Assembly (NCBI GenBank): GCA_029959085.1
Contig: JARWIR010000035.1
Location: forward strand, 3,950,501-4,014,500
Direction: 5' to 3'
DNA: 64,000 nt
Source of the DNA: Nemophila menziesii
Lineage: Eukaryota > Streptophyta > Magnoliopsida > Boraginales > Hydrophyllaceae
Shown in pieces: positions 36,140 through 49,261 of the stretch. The notes under the pieces were generated by a model. That model saw only the letters and a list, made by a program, of their open reading frames with translations, did no database searches and was not told where the DNA came from. The position numbers were made by a program, and so were the translations under genes. How positions within the stretch are numbered: position 1 is the first letter of the stretch; each line of letters opens with the position of its first letter.

Positions 36140-37620
36140 TGATGTCTCCTCATTTGTGATAGTAAAATACACTCATGAGACATCATTTTAGGCTTATTTA
36201 TTAGTTTATAGGTTGATTTTAGCTTATTTTAGTGCACTTTCCTATTTTGGGTCTTGATTTGTAGAATTATTATTTTAGAGCATATTGGGTTTAATTGTTT
36301 ATTTAGTGTGAAGCTTTAAAGATAATTATGGAGATTAATTAGAGTCCAAGTCAAAGACTACAACTTATGGAAGGAGATTTGCATGGAAATTGGAGATAAG
36401 GAAATAAATGCTAAAAAGATGGAAAAGGAAAAGCTGCCCTAAATCTGGGATTCTGCACACACGTCTAAAGATTGGTGTTTTTACCTAAGAAACAGGCCGA
36501 ATTTGGTAATTTCCTTCTACAGGGTCTAGATAATTCTGTTGCGATTCTTTTGGTATCTTGTGGAGCAAAATCCGACCAATAACGAAGAAGATACACTCAA
36601 AACAACGCAGCAGTGTTTATCCTACGAATTTGAGTTGGGCTAGGAGTCCATTACTTAACTTATCTCTAAAAAAACGAATTAGGTCAACTCATACACTATA
36701 AATACAGCCTCTTAACACTCTTAAATCAACCTTGGTAAAACCTTAAACCAAGAGGAAGCTTAGAACACAAGAGAGAAGTCCGGAAGGAGCTGTCATCAAC
36801 AATGTCTTCTTCTACCTTTAATTTTGTAATTTCTTTCTTTTCTTTCATGAACTAAATTTCTTTAGCTTAAGTTTTAGCATATATGTATGAACCCTAGTTT
36901 TGATTGACATCTATCTAATTTGGGAATTTAATGTTTTAAATAGAATTATAGTTTTTATTCTCTGTTTATGTGTTTGGATTTATATTCTGTGTTCTTGTGG
37001 ACGGCCGCCATTAGAATTACCATCTAGTAATTAGGATACCATTGACAACGGTGTTTAATGTCATGTTTAGCACATAACATTTAGTTTTAGGTTTGATCTG
37101 ACAATCCAACCTAGCTAGATAATCACTATGGTTGAGTCTTGTAACTCTTTACCAATTACAGGAAAAGTTTGCTTAGGAAACCTTATTGACACAGGTAAAT
37201 CCTATTTTAAACTACCGATAGCATATTGGGACCGATTAGGGAAATACTACATAATTCACCCTTACATGTTTAGAACGGCAAAACTAGTGGGGATTACATG
37301 TTAATAACTTAAGCTATCTTCTCATATTACTTCTCTTTCATCTTTAATTTTCTGTCTTTTAATTAATCTTAGTTTAATTTAGTTTATTAGAAAAACCAAA
37401 CAAAAATCTATTTGTCTTTACTTTTATTTGCGTTTAGTTGTTCTAGCTTTAATTATTTGCACTTGCTATTTGCATAAGATTCTCCTAAACTCTGTAGTCT
37501 CTGCGGAACGAATCTTTATCTAAAACTTGCATACGATCTGTATACTTGCAGAACCGTGTAGTTCTAGGGTGTTTTTGCACTTTATTTACATCTTATTTTA
37601 TCACACCCTAGGCCACACCA
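36140..37620 (+). repeat. 3' LTR of gypsy-II
   Basis: 1481 bp, TGATGTCTCC...CACACCA, nearly identical to 29413-30893. A TATA-like tataaata lies at 36697-36704. It is followed not by host DNA but by a second primer site and gag start, so it may equally be read as the 5' LTR of a second, truncated unit. Confidence 0.92.
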
Positions 37621-37957
37621 AGTTTTTGGCGCCGCTGCCGGGGACTACATCGTTAGTCCTTGTGCATATATCTTGTGCTTTATTTTTAGTTAGTTCTATT
37701 TTACGCTTTTTGTTTTTAGTTTTTGTTTTTCAGATTTAGTTACAGATGGAGAACCCAAGGAGACTTGAGCTACCCATCGAGTTCAGAGTGGAGCCACGAG
37801 GAATTCGCGCTCCAGAAATCCAAGCCGCTAAATTAAAACCTGATCCTGGGATGCTAACTCAATTTGCATCTCATGGATTATTCAGCGGAGATGCACATCA
37901 AGATCCGATCCGATATATTCAGAAATTCATGCAGATTTGTGATGCTTATATCGTAAG
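37621..37957 (+). pseudogene. Second gypsy-II leader and truncated gag
   Basis: The primer site and leader repeat 30894-31018 almost exactly. A gag ATG at 37746 then gives 71 codons nearly identical to the intact gag (one visible change, Phe30 to Leu) up to IVR. At about 37957 the sequence switches to the complex repeat unit (equivalent to 17512 and 26855), and the frame continues only by chance. This is a tandem LTR-internal-LTR-internal arrangement cut short. Confidence 0.9.
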
Positions 37958-40900
37958 AGACGATACGGTCAGTGGTCATGTTATTTCATTAAAACAACAA
38001 CGTTTGAGTAAATGTCATAGTAAGTTTAACTTTCTATTTTACTATGATATATATAAATTTTAGTAGTTTCATACTTATGACTATTTATGTAACAACATTT
38101 GTAATTGTGTGATAAATGTTACGGCTTAATTGTGTAAGAACATTTGTAGTTGTGTGACTATAATTGGATGTAAGTTTAAAAGAAGATGTGAATGCTTTTG
38201 CAAGAGCTGATTCTGTTATAGTGAGTTTCAAAGGTAAGATTTGTTATTTTTTACCTTAAAGAATGCATATAATGTGTATAATTAGATGAAAGAGACATTA
38301 CTTAAGATTTCTAATGATATTTACATCCAATAATGTATTATGATATTAAATACTTTTCCTTTGAAGAAAGATTATATTCTTCTTGTTTCTATCTTTATTC
38401 TGTTTGAGTTAATGTAAAAATCACATAATGATCAAATAATATGTACAAGAGTAGACATGAAAGGTAAAAATCCAATTTTAGAGAATGCAATATAACCAAA
38501 ATGACTAATATATAACAAAATATTATAATCTCAGTAGAGAATTCGCATTAGTTCCTCAATTAGTAATGTTGGAAAAAAACATCAAAACAATCTTTAGATT
38601 TAGATGAAATAATTATACTGATTATTATTAAACAAACTAGAAGAGTTCAATAGCTATATGAATGTTAAGGTCTATGTTCGTTCCCTTAAAGCCTCGCAAA
38701 AAAGTGATGCATGGAAAACATCATCATTTGTATATTATAGTCTACAGTTTTCATCCATTGCATATAAATCTATGTTAATATAATCTGATTTCATTAAATC
38801 ATAAGGTAACTATTATTATTTTTCTATAGTATTTCACTTAATATTTAAGATTTTTTACATTAGAGAAGAGTGAACATTTGTCGAGACTCTCAAAGAAGAA
38901 TATCAAAATAAATTTCCCAAATAATAATCATTTATATGATTGAAACTATCAAATTATGTTCTAAAAAACAGAATATCTAACAAACTTCTAGCTACAAATA
39001 TTTTCAAAAGAATTACCATTTGATTCAAAATAAATTTATATCAATCGTACATTTATCTCAACATACTAAGTTGGATACCAATTACATTAACACTGAAGTC
39101 TGGAATTTCTTAAATTAAGTTACCTCTTCTTGGATCTCGTATAATAAGAAGCTTCTTTTAACTTTTCAAGCTTGGCTTCATGAATCCTCGTCTCATCATT
39201 ACATACAACTCTCCTCATTTTAGCTTTCTAATATTTGTTTCTTACAGAAGCATCTTCAGAGTCAAAATCAACAATAAGTAGCCTACTCTAATAAAAACCC
39301 CAGCAAATTGAAATATCTTAAATAAATAACCAATATTTTACAAAAATTCTAATTCATTTAAGAAAATTGTGAACGTTGATTCTCTTTTTTAGGTTTTGTG
39401 GATTCTTGAACGAGTTTCAGGAAGCACAATATAATAAGTGAATATCGTCCTGTAGTAACCTTATTATGTTGAAAAGAATAGTAAGATCTATTGTGACATA
39501 GCCTTGAGACGCTCAAATAGCATTTTTCATGAGGTCATAGCTAGTCGATATATAATGCTTTTGAAATTGGTCGATCGCTAAAAAAGGGCTTACACTCCAT
39601 TTTTCATGTTCTCGCAATATCATAGGAGATTATTTAATGTTTCTAGAAGCAGTTACTATGGGAAATTATTATAAATTATCTTAGAAAAGTTTATAAAGTA
39701 AGGATAAAAAAAGCTGAAACTATATGGAACTCAAAAAAGTGGGCATGAACTAATGGCTAATGGTCATTTCTCTTGAAATCCTCCGGCCTAAAACTTTAGA
39801 AAGACCTGGGACAGTGGATTGAGATAAAGAGAAAACTGTTGGAAGTTTTCTTTAAAGATAGATGCATGAATGAAATAGTTAGATACGTATGCTAGTTATT
39901 ATGAAGAAAAAGGTCTAACTCTTTTAGTGTTTCCAAATTCTAAGTGTACTACGACCTTCCTCCTAACTCTTTTATATCCTACCTAGGGTTGTAAATGAGT
40001 CAATCCGAATGAAATACTAGATTTACAAAGTAGTTCATTTAAGTTCTCGACTCAAGCCAGATTTCAGTTTAAATGTATTGGGTGGAGTACTTTGTATGAA
40101 ATTCTGGTGTAATATTAATGCAATATAAAAAGTCTAAAGAATTAAAAATGCCTAAGTTGATATTGAAAGATATATTATATTTACAAGTAGATAATATATA
40201 AATCTACATTTCAAAAAATATAAAATCTATTGAGATCTAATTTATTTATAAATTCAAGACTATTGTTCAATTAATAAATACTAAAAATAACAACAAAGAA
40301 TAGGTTAAAGGAAAACAGTGTAGCATGTAGAAAATGAGGAACCAAAACAACATTATAATAGAATGAAAACTTTTAGAAGTAACGTAAAGAAATAATATGG
40401 TGTAGTAGCATTAAAATATATTAGTAGTGCAATTAGCGTGTTAAATTATAATCATTAGTTTTTTAAATTATCTCTTTAAACAAGAAATGTATATGTACTT
40501 AGGGTATCCCCAAAAAGACATTAATATTAATGAGAGAGGATAAAAACCTGAGAGACATGTATTCAATATGTTTTTTGTGGTGTCTCAAATCATCTGAAAT
40601 AGTCTCATACTTATAGTGTCCTAAGAGACACACCTAATAACTATTGAGTAGGGTTTAGCTACATAAGAATACTGAAATGCATGAGACAAAAGAAGAGCAT
40701 TTTGTTCAATAAACCAAACATGTTTATTATCTGCAAGACTATTGTTGAATTTTGGCGAGATAACTAACATATTCATTTAAAACATGTTGTATAGAAGATT
40801 TGAGCTAAATAAAAGGTGTGGTGAAAATCAAGGAGATTAAATAACTACACTTTTAATTCAAAAACTTTTTTTCAGAATATTAAGAATTTGTTTTTCAACC

Positions 40901-41690
40901 TCTATAAGAACCTTTAACAAAACTTGGTTAACAAAGAAAATGTCTATAATTTTTTGGTAGAAGGTTAGTTAACTTGTATTTAAACACCAATATTTAGAGA
41001 CTTCCCTATTGTTTTTAATTTTATTCATCGAGACGACAAAGTTTTGAGTTGGGGGTCTTGATGTTTCCCTTGTTATGATAAATAAATCTCATTGTGAGAT
41101 ATATTTTTAGATTCCTTATGTGCTCAGTTAAAGGGTTTTCCCCTATTATTTGATATATTCCTACTTGTTGCCTTTTTTTGGAGATACGTCGCTTTTAGAG
41201 CTATTTGTGTGCTAAATGTTAAGCTCTTAGGTATACACATTATATCAGATGTCAAATCATGTATAAGAAGGAGAGAAAAAAGATCAAAGAATGAAACCAA
41301 GAGCAAGGGACTAAGAAAATTATTTTTATATAGTAAAAGAGCTATCTAGCAGAATTAGAAGGTGAATTTTTGTTTTTGTGTTATTTAAGGTCTCTCTATG
41401 GGAAAAATTATAGCTACAGTAGTTATTATAGCATTGCTGGGAGATTTATTTATTTGACTTATTTGAATACATCATGACTCTTATTTCTTTTTTTGCTTAT
41501 TCAATTTTTTTCGTAAACACTTATTCAATATTATCATTTGCAGAATTAATGTGATTCTTTCTAGTGTAGACCAGGTACAAGTACTTGCTGAGAGTTCAGA
41601 TCCAGCCGATGGACATTCAATAGTCGAGATTATGTTTTATAACATGATTTTGCCTTTAGCATGTTTGCTTTTCCTTTCATCCATGATGTT
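37958..41690 (+). repeat. Complex repeat unit, tail of copy C
   Basis: Matches copy A from about 17512 to 21230, including the polypurine tract (41045-41058) and LTR start (TGATGTTTCC at 41059). It is not the continuation of copy B: copy B stops at the equivalent of about 19815, so roughly 2.3 kb is present on both sides of gypsy-II. No genes are present. Confidence 0.78.
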
Positions 41691-42465
41691 TATATTATAT
41701 GAGTTTAACTTTTATTTTTTTGTTGAAATATTAATTGCTATGTTTGAACTAATCGCTCTTCACATTTCTAATTTTCTTGCTAGTCTTTTTGACTATTAAT
41801 TAAAGTTTCTACATGGTTCTTTACGTTTTACTGTAGTTACAAAAACTCACAATTTGTAATACTGATTGAAAATTACTTAATGCATAGAAAATTATCAATG
41901 TATTTAAAGATAATTAAAGTTTCATAATTAAAAAAAAAGGAATAAACATAGAATTAGTATATATGGCCCATCCGGTTTTCATACGTGGATTGTATATAGG
42001 TCTTTATTTGTTCAGTTTGATTTGACCCAATATTAGAAACCCTTCTTGTTAATACACCGTCTACACCATATTTTTATCATTTATTCTCTTGCCGCTATAT
42101 ACAAATTCTCACCGCAATTTCTGAATAAACCAACAAATTCTATATTTTTTGTCTTCGTTAGTGTCTTCTGTCTACCATGATGATATATCAGAAGAGAAAG
42201 ATAAACAAACGGAAAAAAGAATACCAAAAGGTAAATTCATTTTACAAATTCTTCATGTTTAATGCAATTTATTTATTTAATTTATTTTTATAATTAGAAT
42301 TAAATTTTTTTCAGAAGAAAACATAAAAGATATTGATTGGTGTTATTCAATATGTATTTATAAATTAGGAATTAAAATTTATAACTTTTAAAAATATTTT
42401 ATAAAAATTGATTTTTATTGTCCAAAATATGAATATATATATATATATATTATTGACTCATATCT
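41059..42465 (+). repeat. Relic gypsy LTR at the copy C/D junction
   Basis: Begins TGATGTTTCCC after a polypurine tract and aligns with 20609-22083. It is truncated by the fold-back remnant of copy D, as in the other unit. The short frame at 41551-41799 lies inside it and shows no family resemblance. Confidence 0.7.
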
Positions 42466-43985
42466 TAGGTTATTGTTGAGAATTAGGTTGAGAAAGATGA
42501 TTCTATATAGGTAGTTGCAGCAAAGGTGCAAGAGAAGAGTAAGGCAGAGTCACCCAAATTTTATCACCCTCTGTATCCACTGATAATTACTTGTCCTATT
42601 GGTGATACAAGTACAAAAAAAGTGAAGATCAATGTCCTTGTACTAGCAATCAAGAAACAACCAAAACATCATCAAACCTTCAAGGATACTCTCTCCAAAA
42701 AGATTAAAATTATTGTGATCGGATATTGAATCCAAAAAGATAAATCGAATAAATTTCAAAAAACAAAACTACAACTAGAGCCTCAAGATCCTGGAGGTTT
42801 CCACATGCCAATTAAGATAAGTAATTAAGATATGTAATTAAGAAAGGTGGTAAGTTTGAAGGAAGGTGATGTGTACCATTGGTTTATGTATCAATCTCAT
42901 GCCCAATAGTGTGTTTGATAAGTAAGGAATCAGAGATGACGAGACAATGACTATCATCTTACAATTGGCAGATCATTCCACAACAAATCAGTAAGGAATC
43001 ATCAAGGAATCATCAAGGATGTGCTCGGCAACATAGGTAATCTAGCTATTTCTAGTTATTTTCTTATTCTTGATTATGTTACTTGGGAGTGGCGAAACGA
43101 CTCACCATATTCAAAAACTAGGGAACCGTGACCCTCCGGATTTAATATGAATCCCAAACATTTTATATTTTGGTAAAGAAGTACAAAAGGAGTCACGAGA
43201 GATCCCATCAATCTGAGTCGTGACCAAATAGGTTAAGGCTTAGAGCCCCCAAGAAAAAAGAAAGGAAAAAGAAGAAAATGAGTTTGGTGTAAGCGATGAG
43301 GTTGCGTTCAATCCAAATAATAGACTAGGGTATACAAGAACTCTTGGATAGGGTTGTTCGTAGTCACTCAAGTCTTTTCAGTGAATTAAGATTGCAGGTT
43401 CCGATTGGTATATGTGAATAGCCTTACCAGCTGCTGGGGAGGCTATATAACGTCGAACTTTTAATGAAATAAAATAAAAGTACTTGCTGGAAACAATCAT
43501 TAACTTTTCTTCTACTCTAAAGCCCACACATCTACTCTTCCACACAAATCATGTCATTACATCACAAAATCTCTCGTAATCACTTTCTATCCACAACACA
43601 ACCACCAAAATATATTATGGAGACAAAAAAATAATCGCTGGAATGAAAATCTATAAACACAGAATCAATTATTTTTTGTAATTATTTGAAAAGAATATTA
43701 TATTCCAAAAATTCTGAAAATATCCAAATACAACCTAGCTACTGAATTCCTCATACATGAACATATCACATTTTTTCTTAAAAAATATACCATATATAAT
43801 TATAACACTATAGCATTATGAATATATATTACTCAATAGAAAATTTGGCAACAAGAATCGATTGAAGCAAGATAACAGAAATTTACTCATATAGGAACAT
43901 ATAAATGCAAATCCAAAAACAATTATCTATTAAAATGGAATAACAAATTAACATATAAATTTACAAATTAGTAACATATAAGTAA
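41691..43985 (+). repeat. Complex repeat unit, head of copy D, with half a fold-back
   Basis: Matches the start of copies A and B. Only the left arm of the fold-back is present (about 42466-43960); the sequence breaks off near the palindrome centre. Gypsy gag/protease traces are visible (VKINVLVLAIKKQPKHHQTF at 42624-42683). A break exactly in the loop suggests that the palindrome centre was a fragile site. Confidence 0.72.
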
Positions 43986-46900
43986 CATATAAGTTTGGGT
44001 TCTTCGATTGTTGGTGGTGTAGTGTAAGAAGAAGAAGATGAAGGTTTAAAAAAAATATATTAAAAAAAATTTGAAAAGAAATATGACATGTAATTTCTGA
44101 TGCCCTAACACCTACGTGGATCTTACGTGTCGGTGACGTGGTAGTGATGTGGGATCAAATAGGCTTGACTAACGGTCAACTAACAGAAAATGGAAAAAAG
44201 GGCTAACGGTGACAAAAAAAAGTTCCTAGATAAAGGACGGTTTGTGCACTTTGGTCAAATATAAAGGGCAGTACGGGGTGTTTACTCTTTATTAAATAAG
44301 GATATATCATTGTGGTGGATGCATTTATATTTTTAGCTTTATATCAAGAAATATAAATTATCATATGAGTAGCGCGTTGCTCAACTAAATATCATACTTT
44401 TTGTTACTATTATTAAATTGCTTAGTATGTACAAAATTTTATTCTACTTACATCAAGAGGAGACTATACACAACACAATACTTTTTCCTTAGTATGGGTT
44501 TTTATCTCACTGGTTTTCTTGGCGAGGTGTTTAGTGAGACGGGTTGATAAGCGTATTAAAAAAATTGTACTATTGTTACTTTAATAAGATTTTTCTCATT
44601 TTAATTTTCTTAGAATGGTTTTATTGAAGTAATATTCTCAATCAATGAATATCCAAGTAGGAGTTTCATAAAATATTATGTATGTACACATACAGTTTTG
44701 GTCTATATATTTGAAGCCCAAATAACAAGTCTAGAAAGACAAAAACCCTACAGGGTTTAAAAATATATTCCTATAAATAGAGTTCCTATAATATATCACT
44801 GTTTATAGTATTAACAAAGTAAAATCACTCCCTTTCTATATCTCGTTTTATTTCTACTCATAACATATTCATCTTTATGGTCTCTTATTATTAATTTTTT
44901 CTCTTGGTTTATTTCGATAAACATATCTTATTTGACATATATTGTATAAGGAAAACCTATATTTGATTTTTTGTTCAAAATAGTACTATTATATTCATAA
45001 TTAACCTTGAAGGTTTAGGAGAAATTTTTACATGACATAGGTAGAAAAGAAAAAAGAAATTAGCAAATATTTTCTTATATGTTTTAACACAAAGAAAAAT
45101 ACTTTAATTTTTCAAAAATGATTTGTTAATGTTCTTTATTTTTTTTAAAACATGTTTATCACTCCATTTAAATAAACATATATACAACATAACCTAAACT
45201 TTCAATCCTTACATGTTTTTTTAAATGTTGAAATATGTTGAATCTATAAGACCTCTCATTTAGTGCATTTACGGTTCACCAATGCAAAATTTTCAGATTA
45301 GACTTTCAAGCCCTACTTATTATATTAAGACAATCACATGAAATGAATAAATCTAGTCATTTTCTAAGAAATTTTATAATTAAATTCAATTATTGAAACA
45401 CAACAAATTAATCTTACCATGTCCACTATAAAAACATTGATGATGTATTGAAATGAAATGTCCAACTATCTTCTTTGGACTTGTATGTAAAATGTAACAA
45501 TTTAAAAATTATTGATTTTTTAATATGTAAATCATTCCAATAGAATAAAAATTTAATTTATATTTGTAATATATGTTTATAAGTAAATATGTAAACCATA
45601 TCAGTAAATAATTTGAATCTATTATTTAAATTCAAATACATATAAATTTATATAATTACACAATATAAAATTATTTGAAAACAATGGTATAAAATTATTT
45701 GAAAGTAATGGTGAATATAATACTAAATACTATTGATGCATCTAGACATGTGCTAAGATGAAACTACTTAATTTATCGATTACAAATTTTGTGACCATCC
45801 TTAGAATATAACAAATATTACCAATATTTTGAACTTTCCTAAAATTTAAAGGTTTATAAGTATAAGAATATTTTACAAATATTATATATTTAAATAAATT
45901 CTAGTAAGCAAATAAATTATTTATTTTTTTGAATTCTTAAAAAAACCCACATTCACCATAAAAAAATAAAAATTTACACTAAACCATAAAAAAATCTCAC
46001 AATTTATAAAAATCTCTCGAATAATTGTTTTTCTAAAACTCACCAATATTCATAAATTTGGAAGAAACATTTCTAAGAACAGATCCAAAATCGTCCTATT
46101 CTTGTAACTTTATATTTGTGATTTTGATATATATCGAATGGATTCAAGGAAAATTAGAATAATGAACAAAGTTTTAATGTCTGGAGATGGAAATTTGAAA
46201 AATTTGATGAAAAAATTAATTAAATTGCGGAGAGGCTTTTCATACAAGATAAGAGATTAGGGTTAGTAGAAGGTTCTTTGGTATGAAGTGGTTTTGGGTT
46301 AACTAAGATGGGTTTATGTTTTATAATTAGTCCATATTGGGCTTTGTGGAATAGAAATTTTTTATTTTAATATGAATTGATCTTAGTTGTAAGAATCCAT
46401 GGTGTATCTAATTGTTTAATATAATTAAATTAAGGAATTGCCTATAAAAAGTATGGGTTTAAAGAAATAATTCTAGATAAAATTATCTATTTTCTTTTTT
46501 TATGTTCAGTGTAGAAAAAATTTATCATTAACCAGTTGAGATTAGCTCATTGGCTATGTTCTTAGCCTTCCAATCTACTGGCGTAGGTTCGGACCGAGTC
46601 AATGAATTTGAGTCCAAAGTGACAACATTATGTAACAAAAGGACTTATAATTAAGTTGGTTTTATATTATTTAGTTGAAGAAAAATTTAACCAAACAAAT
46701 GATTATAATTATAAAATAATTTTTAACTTACTTACTTCATGCAAATGACATTGCTATAAATCAAAAATAGTTTAAATTCTTAGAGAGGTAGAAAAACGGG
46801 TAGAGATGAAACAAAAAACTTAAAATATCTATTTCACCACTTAATTAACACTCATACTATATTTTCTAGAAATTAATGAAAAAATAAGTTATAAATAGGA

Positions 46901-47116
46901 TATTGTTCTTAGTATTCCTCGTCACATTACTTATTTTACGATTAAGTTAAAATATTGTAAACAATAGAGGTTTAATAACCAATGAACTTTCATTCATAAC
47001 TGTAACTTAATGTTGAGCCATCAATGCAGCAATTCTACAACTAAAGTGTCTTCTTTTGTTTTATCTTACGAATGAGATAATGTAACAATATTACAACTAA
47101 TCAATCTAGACAAGTA
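43986..47116. other. Spacer DNA, no gene; possible transposon end at 43990-44310
   Basis: Mostly AT-rich with short frames only. 44100-44300 contains higher-complexity sequence ('ctacgtggatcttacgtgtc', 'gactaacggtcaactaac') that looks like a non-coding transposon terminus, but I cannot assign it to a family. A tRNA-related SINE-like piece lies at 46528-46690. Confidence 0.5.
46528..46690 (+). mobile_element. SINE-like, tRNA-derived fragment
   Basis: An A-box-like TAGCTCATTGG (46543-46553) and a B-box-like GGTTCGGACC (46586-46595) are spaced as in tRNA-derived RNA polymerase III promoters. The text between them ('cttagccttccaatctac') resembles plant tRNA-related SINEs. No cloverleaf closes, so it is not a tRNA gene. 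The 3' end is uncertain because no clear poly(A) tail or target duplication was found. Confidence 0.45.
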
Positions 47117-47545
47117 CACTACAACATTCTACATGTTTAGGGGCGACGCGTCTCGTCGGTAAATCCCGCATTTTTGTTGGTAAAAGCGATTACCGACGAC
47201 AACTCGTCGGTAAAATGTCGTCCCTAGAAATCCCTCGGTAAACAGCCATTTACTGACGTAAAGTATTGATTTCTCCCCTAATATCAGAGGCGCTTAGCGA
47301 CAACGTGCTTCATCGCTATATTATATACTTAGCAACGACCACGTTCGTCTGTATTTTATATATTAATCATTTTTTCCAATATTATTGATTTACTTTTTCT
47401 TTTTTTTCCGTATATTTACTTAGCGACGGAACTATCGTCGCTAAGTGTATAATATTTCTTTTTTTAATTCCGCAATACTTATTTATTTTTTCTTTTTTTC
47501 CGTATATAATGTTAGCAACGACATACCTCGTCGCTAATTAATTGA
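47117..47545. repeat. CACTA-1 terminal and subterminal repeats
   Basis: Starts with the conserved CACTA and holds many direct and inverted copies of a short motif (TTAGCGACGA/TCGTCGCTAA, with a CGTCGGTAAA variant near the tip). An example hairpin is CTTAGCGACG/CGTCGCTAAG near 47410-47438. In En/Spm such motifs bind the smaller, TnpA-like protein. Confidence 0.8.
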
Positions 47546-47770
47546 TTTTTTTTATAATTTTTTTTATAATTTTATTTTTAATTATATTTTAGATTTTTTT
47601 TATTTTTAATTTGTTTTGATTTAATTTTTTGTTTTTATTTTAAATATAATACAAATGAAATTCATAAATAAATAAATATCCACAAATTTATAGAAAATAC
47701 CATCATAAAGTCAACATAAACCAACTAAAAATCAAATCAACACCAACCAACACCAATAAAACATAAACAC

Positions 47771-49249
47771 TCACGTATCATTCAACCTCTCTTCTTCCTC
47801 TTCGTCTGCTCTCTTTTCACTTTCTCTTTCTTCACTTTTGGGGGCATCAGGGACGGTGATCGGGGGAAGACCTTTGTCGGCTCTCATACTATTCAATGCT
47901 TTGAGGAGCGTGTCCACTATGCTAGGCGGCTGACTCAACTGACTCGAAGTAGCTTTGGGGGTCGATAAGGTAGCCAGATCCGGTATAGGGTCAAGGCCTT
48001 GAGCCGCGCAAAGCTTGTTCATTTATGGACCGGACCAATGGTTGGCACCTAATATTTTGTCTTAGGTGGGGCAATGACCTCCATTATAGTCTCCAGTATG
48101 GCATCAACTTATTTCACACAAGAAGATCAGCAGCCTCAGATCTGCCCTCGATAACCATTTTCTTTAACTTCTCGCGATAAACTCCCTGTAATTACATTTA
48201 AATTTGAAAATAAATTAGAATAATGAAAAATTAAAGTTAAAAATAATTAATTAATTTAAAGAAATAAAAAAAATTACGCTAGCTTTTCTTAAACGCTCGC
48301 AATGACAGGTATCTGTAGCCGCATCATAAGAAATGTGATCGAAGTAGCCACCTAAAGGTAAACGGCTCCTTAGTTTGCGTCTTTAACTTCCCATATACAC
48401 TATACAACAACAAATAATAATTTATTAAAAATTAAATTAATAAAATAATAAATTATACTTTTATCATATGAAATTATACCTTTATAATGACCTCCCAATT
48501 TGGGGATAAGTTTCTCGACCCCGTCTTGCTCAAAACTGTCTACTTTTCCCGATTGGTATTATTTATCTCTGCCTGACTCTGTTACAATTTTATTTCAGAA
48601 ATTTAATAAATGAAGACTTATAAAATATTATTTTAGCTAAGAAAAAATTAAACTTTTATACATAAACATTCTCGTCATCCCACATCGCTTTGGCTTTTCC
48701 ACAAAACTCCTAAAGAACATCCGGGGTGTAGTATTCGTGTTGAAGTAGTCGGCCTTTAAATCCCTCTTCCAACGCTTGTAGCTCGTAGATTGCATTGTGT
48801 TCAATCTCTTCGCGATTTCACCCAAATCCGTTTGTCGCCTCCACTCCTCGAGGTCGTAAAACACTTGCAGCCGAACTAGAATAGCCCCTTTATAATGGTC
48901 GGGGACATCTTTTCATGCTTTATCTTTTCATGCTTTGAAGCACGGAGGCACCGATTCTTGAATTGCGGATCCGGGCCACTTGTTTGCCGTACTCAACCAC
49001 AAAATTCCAAGTATTATCGATAACAGAAAACTCAACAGGCATGGGCCAGCCAACTTTCTCTTTCGTTTCTGCCGATTTTAAGGACGTGACGGCTGCGGAC
49101 TCTTTTTCGAGAAGCTGTTAAATTGAATAATATTTATTAATCATTTAGTTATATTAATTGAAATTGTTTGATTATTTTTTATTACCCGATGGTTGGGCCC
49201 GGCAAAAGGACGCTTCGGACCGTCTCCATCTCCGTCATCGTCATGGCTA
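47771..49249 (-). pseudogene. Transposase_24-type (TnpA-like) gene of CACTA-1, decayed
   Basis: Minus-strand exons parallel those of CACTA-2. A short first exon (ATG near 49249, HDDDGDGDGPK) ends at 'ccatcgggtaa'. The main exon (about 49117-48640) contains GWPMPVEFSVIDNTWNFV and FYDLEEWRRQTD, the plant transposase region Pfam calls Transposase_24. Smaller exons follow near 48580-48495 and 48405-48290, and a last exon (about 48180-47771) ends SEERESEKRADEEEEERLND. Stops, a small tandem duplication near 48917-48944 and an exon deletion near 48345 make it non-functional. The protein would bind subterminal repeats. Confidence 0.7.
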
Positions 49250-49261
49250 CAAGACATTACA

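Larger units (their letters stand above)
29413..37957 (+). mobile_element. Gypsy-II: gag-only Ty3/gypsy element with a partial second unit
   Basis: Order: LTR (29413-30893), primer site, intact gag, integrase C-terminal remnant, GC-rich palindrome array, small coiled-coil ORF, conserved 3' non-coding region, polypurine tract, LTR (36140-37620), then a second primer site and the first 71 codons of gag up to about 37957. Protease catalytic region, RT, RNase H and integrase core are missing, so it could only move with enzymes from a related element. The LTRs differ at about 20-25 sites by eye over 1481 bp, which suggests a fairly recent insertion. No target duplication can be paired, because the right end lies in gag. 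Confidence 0.9.

Noticed and set aside
46528..46690. Functional tRNA gene
   Set aside because: A-box and B-box-like motifs are present, but acceptor and anticodon stems do not close. It is more likely a SINE fragment.
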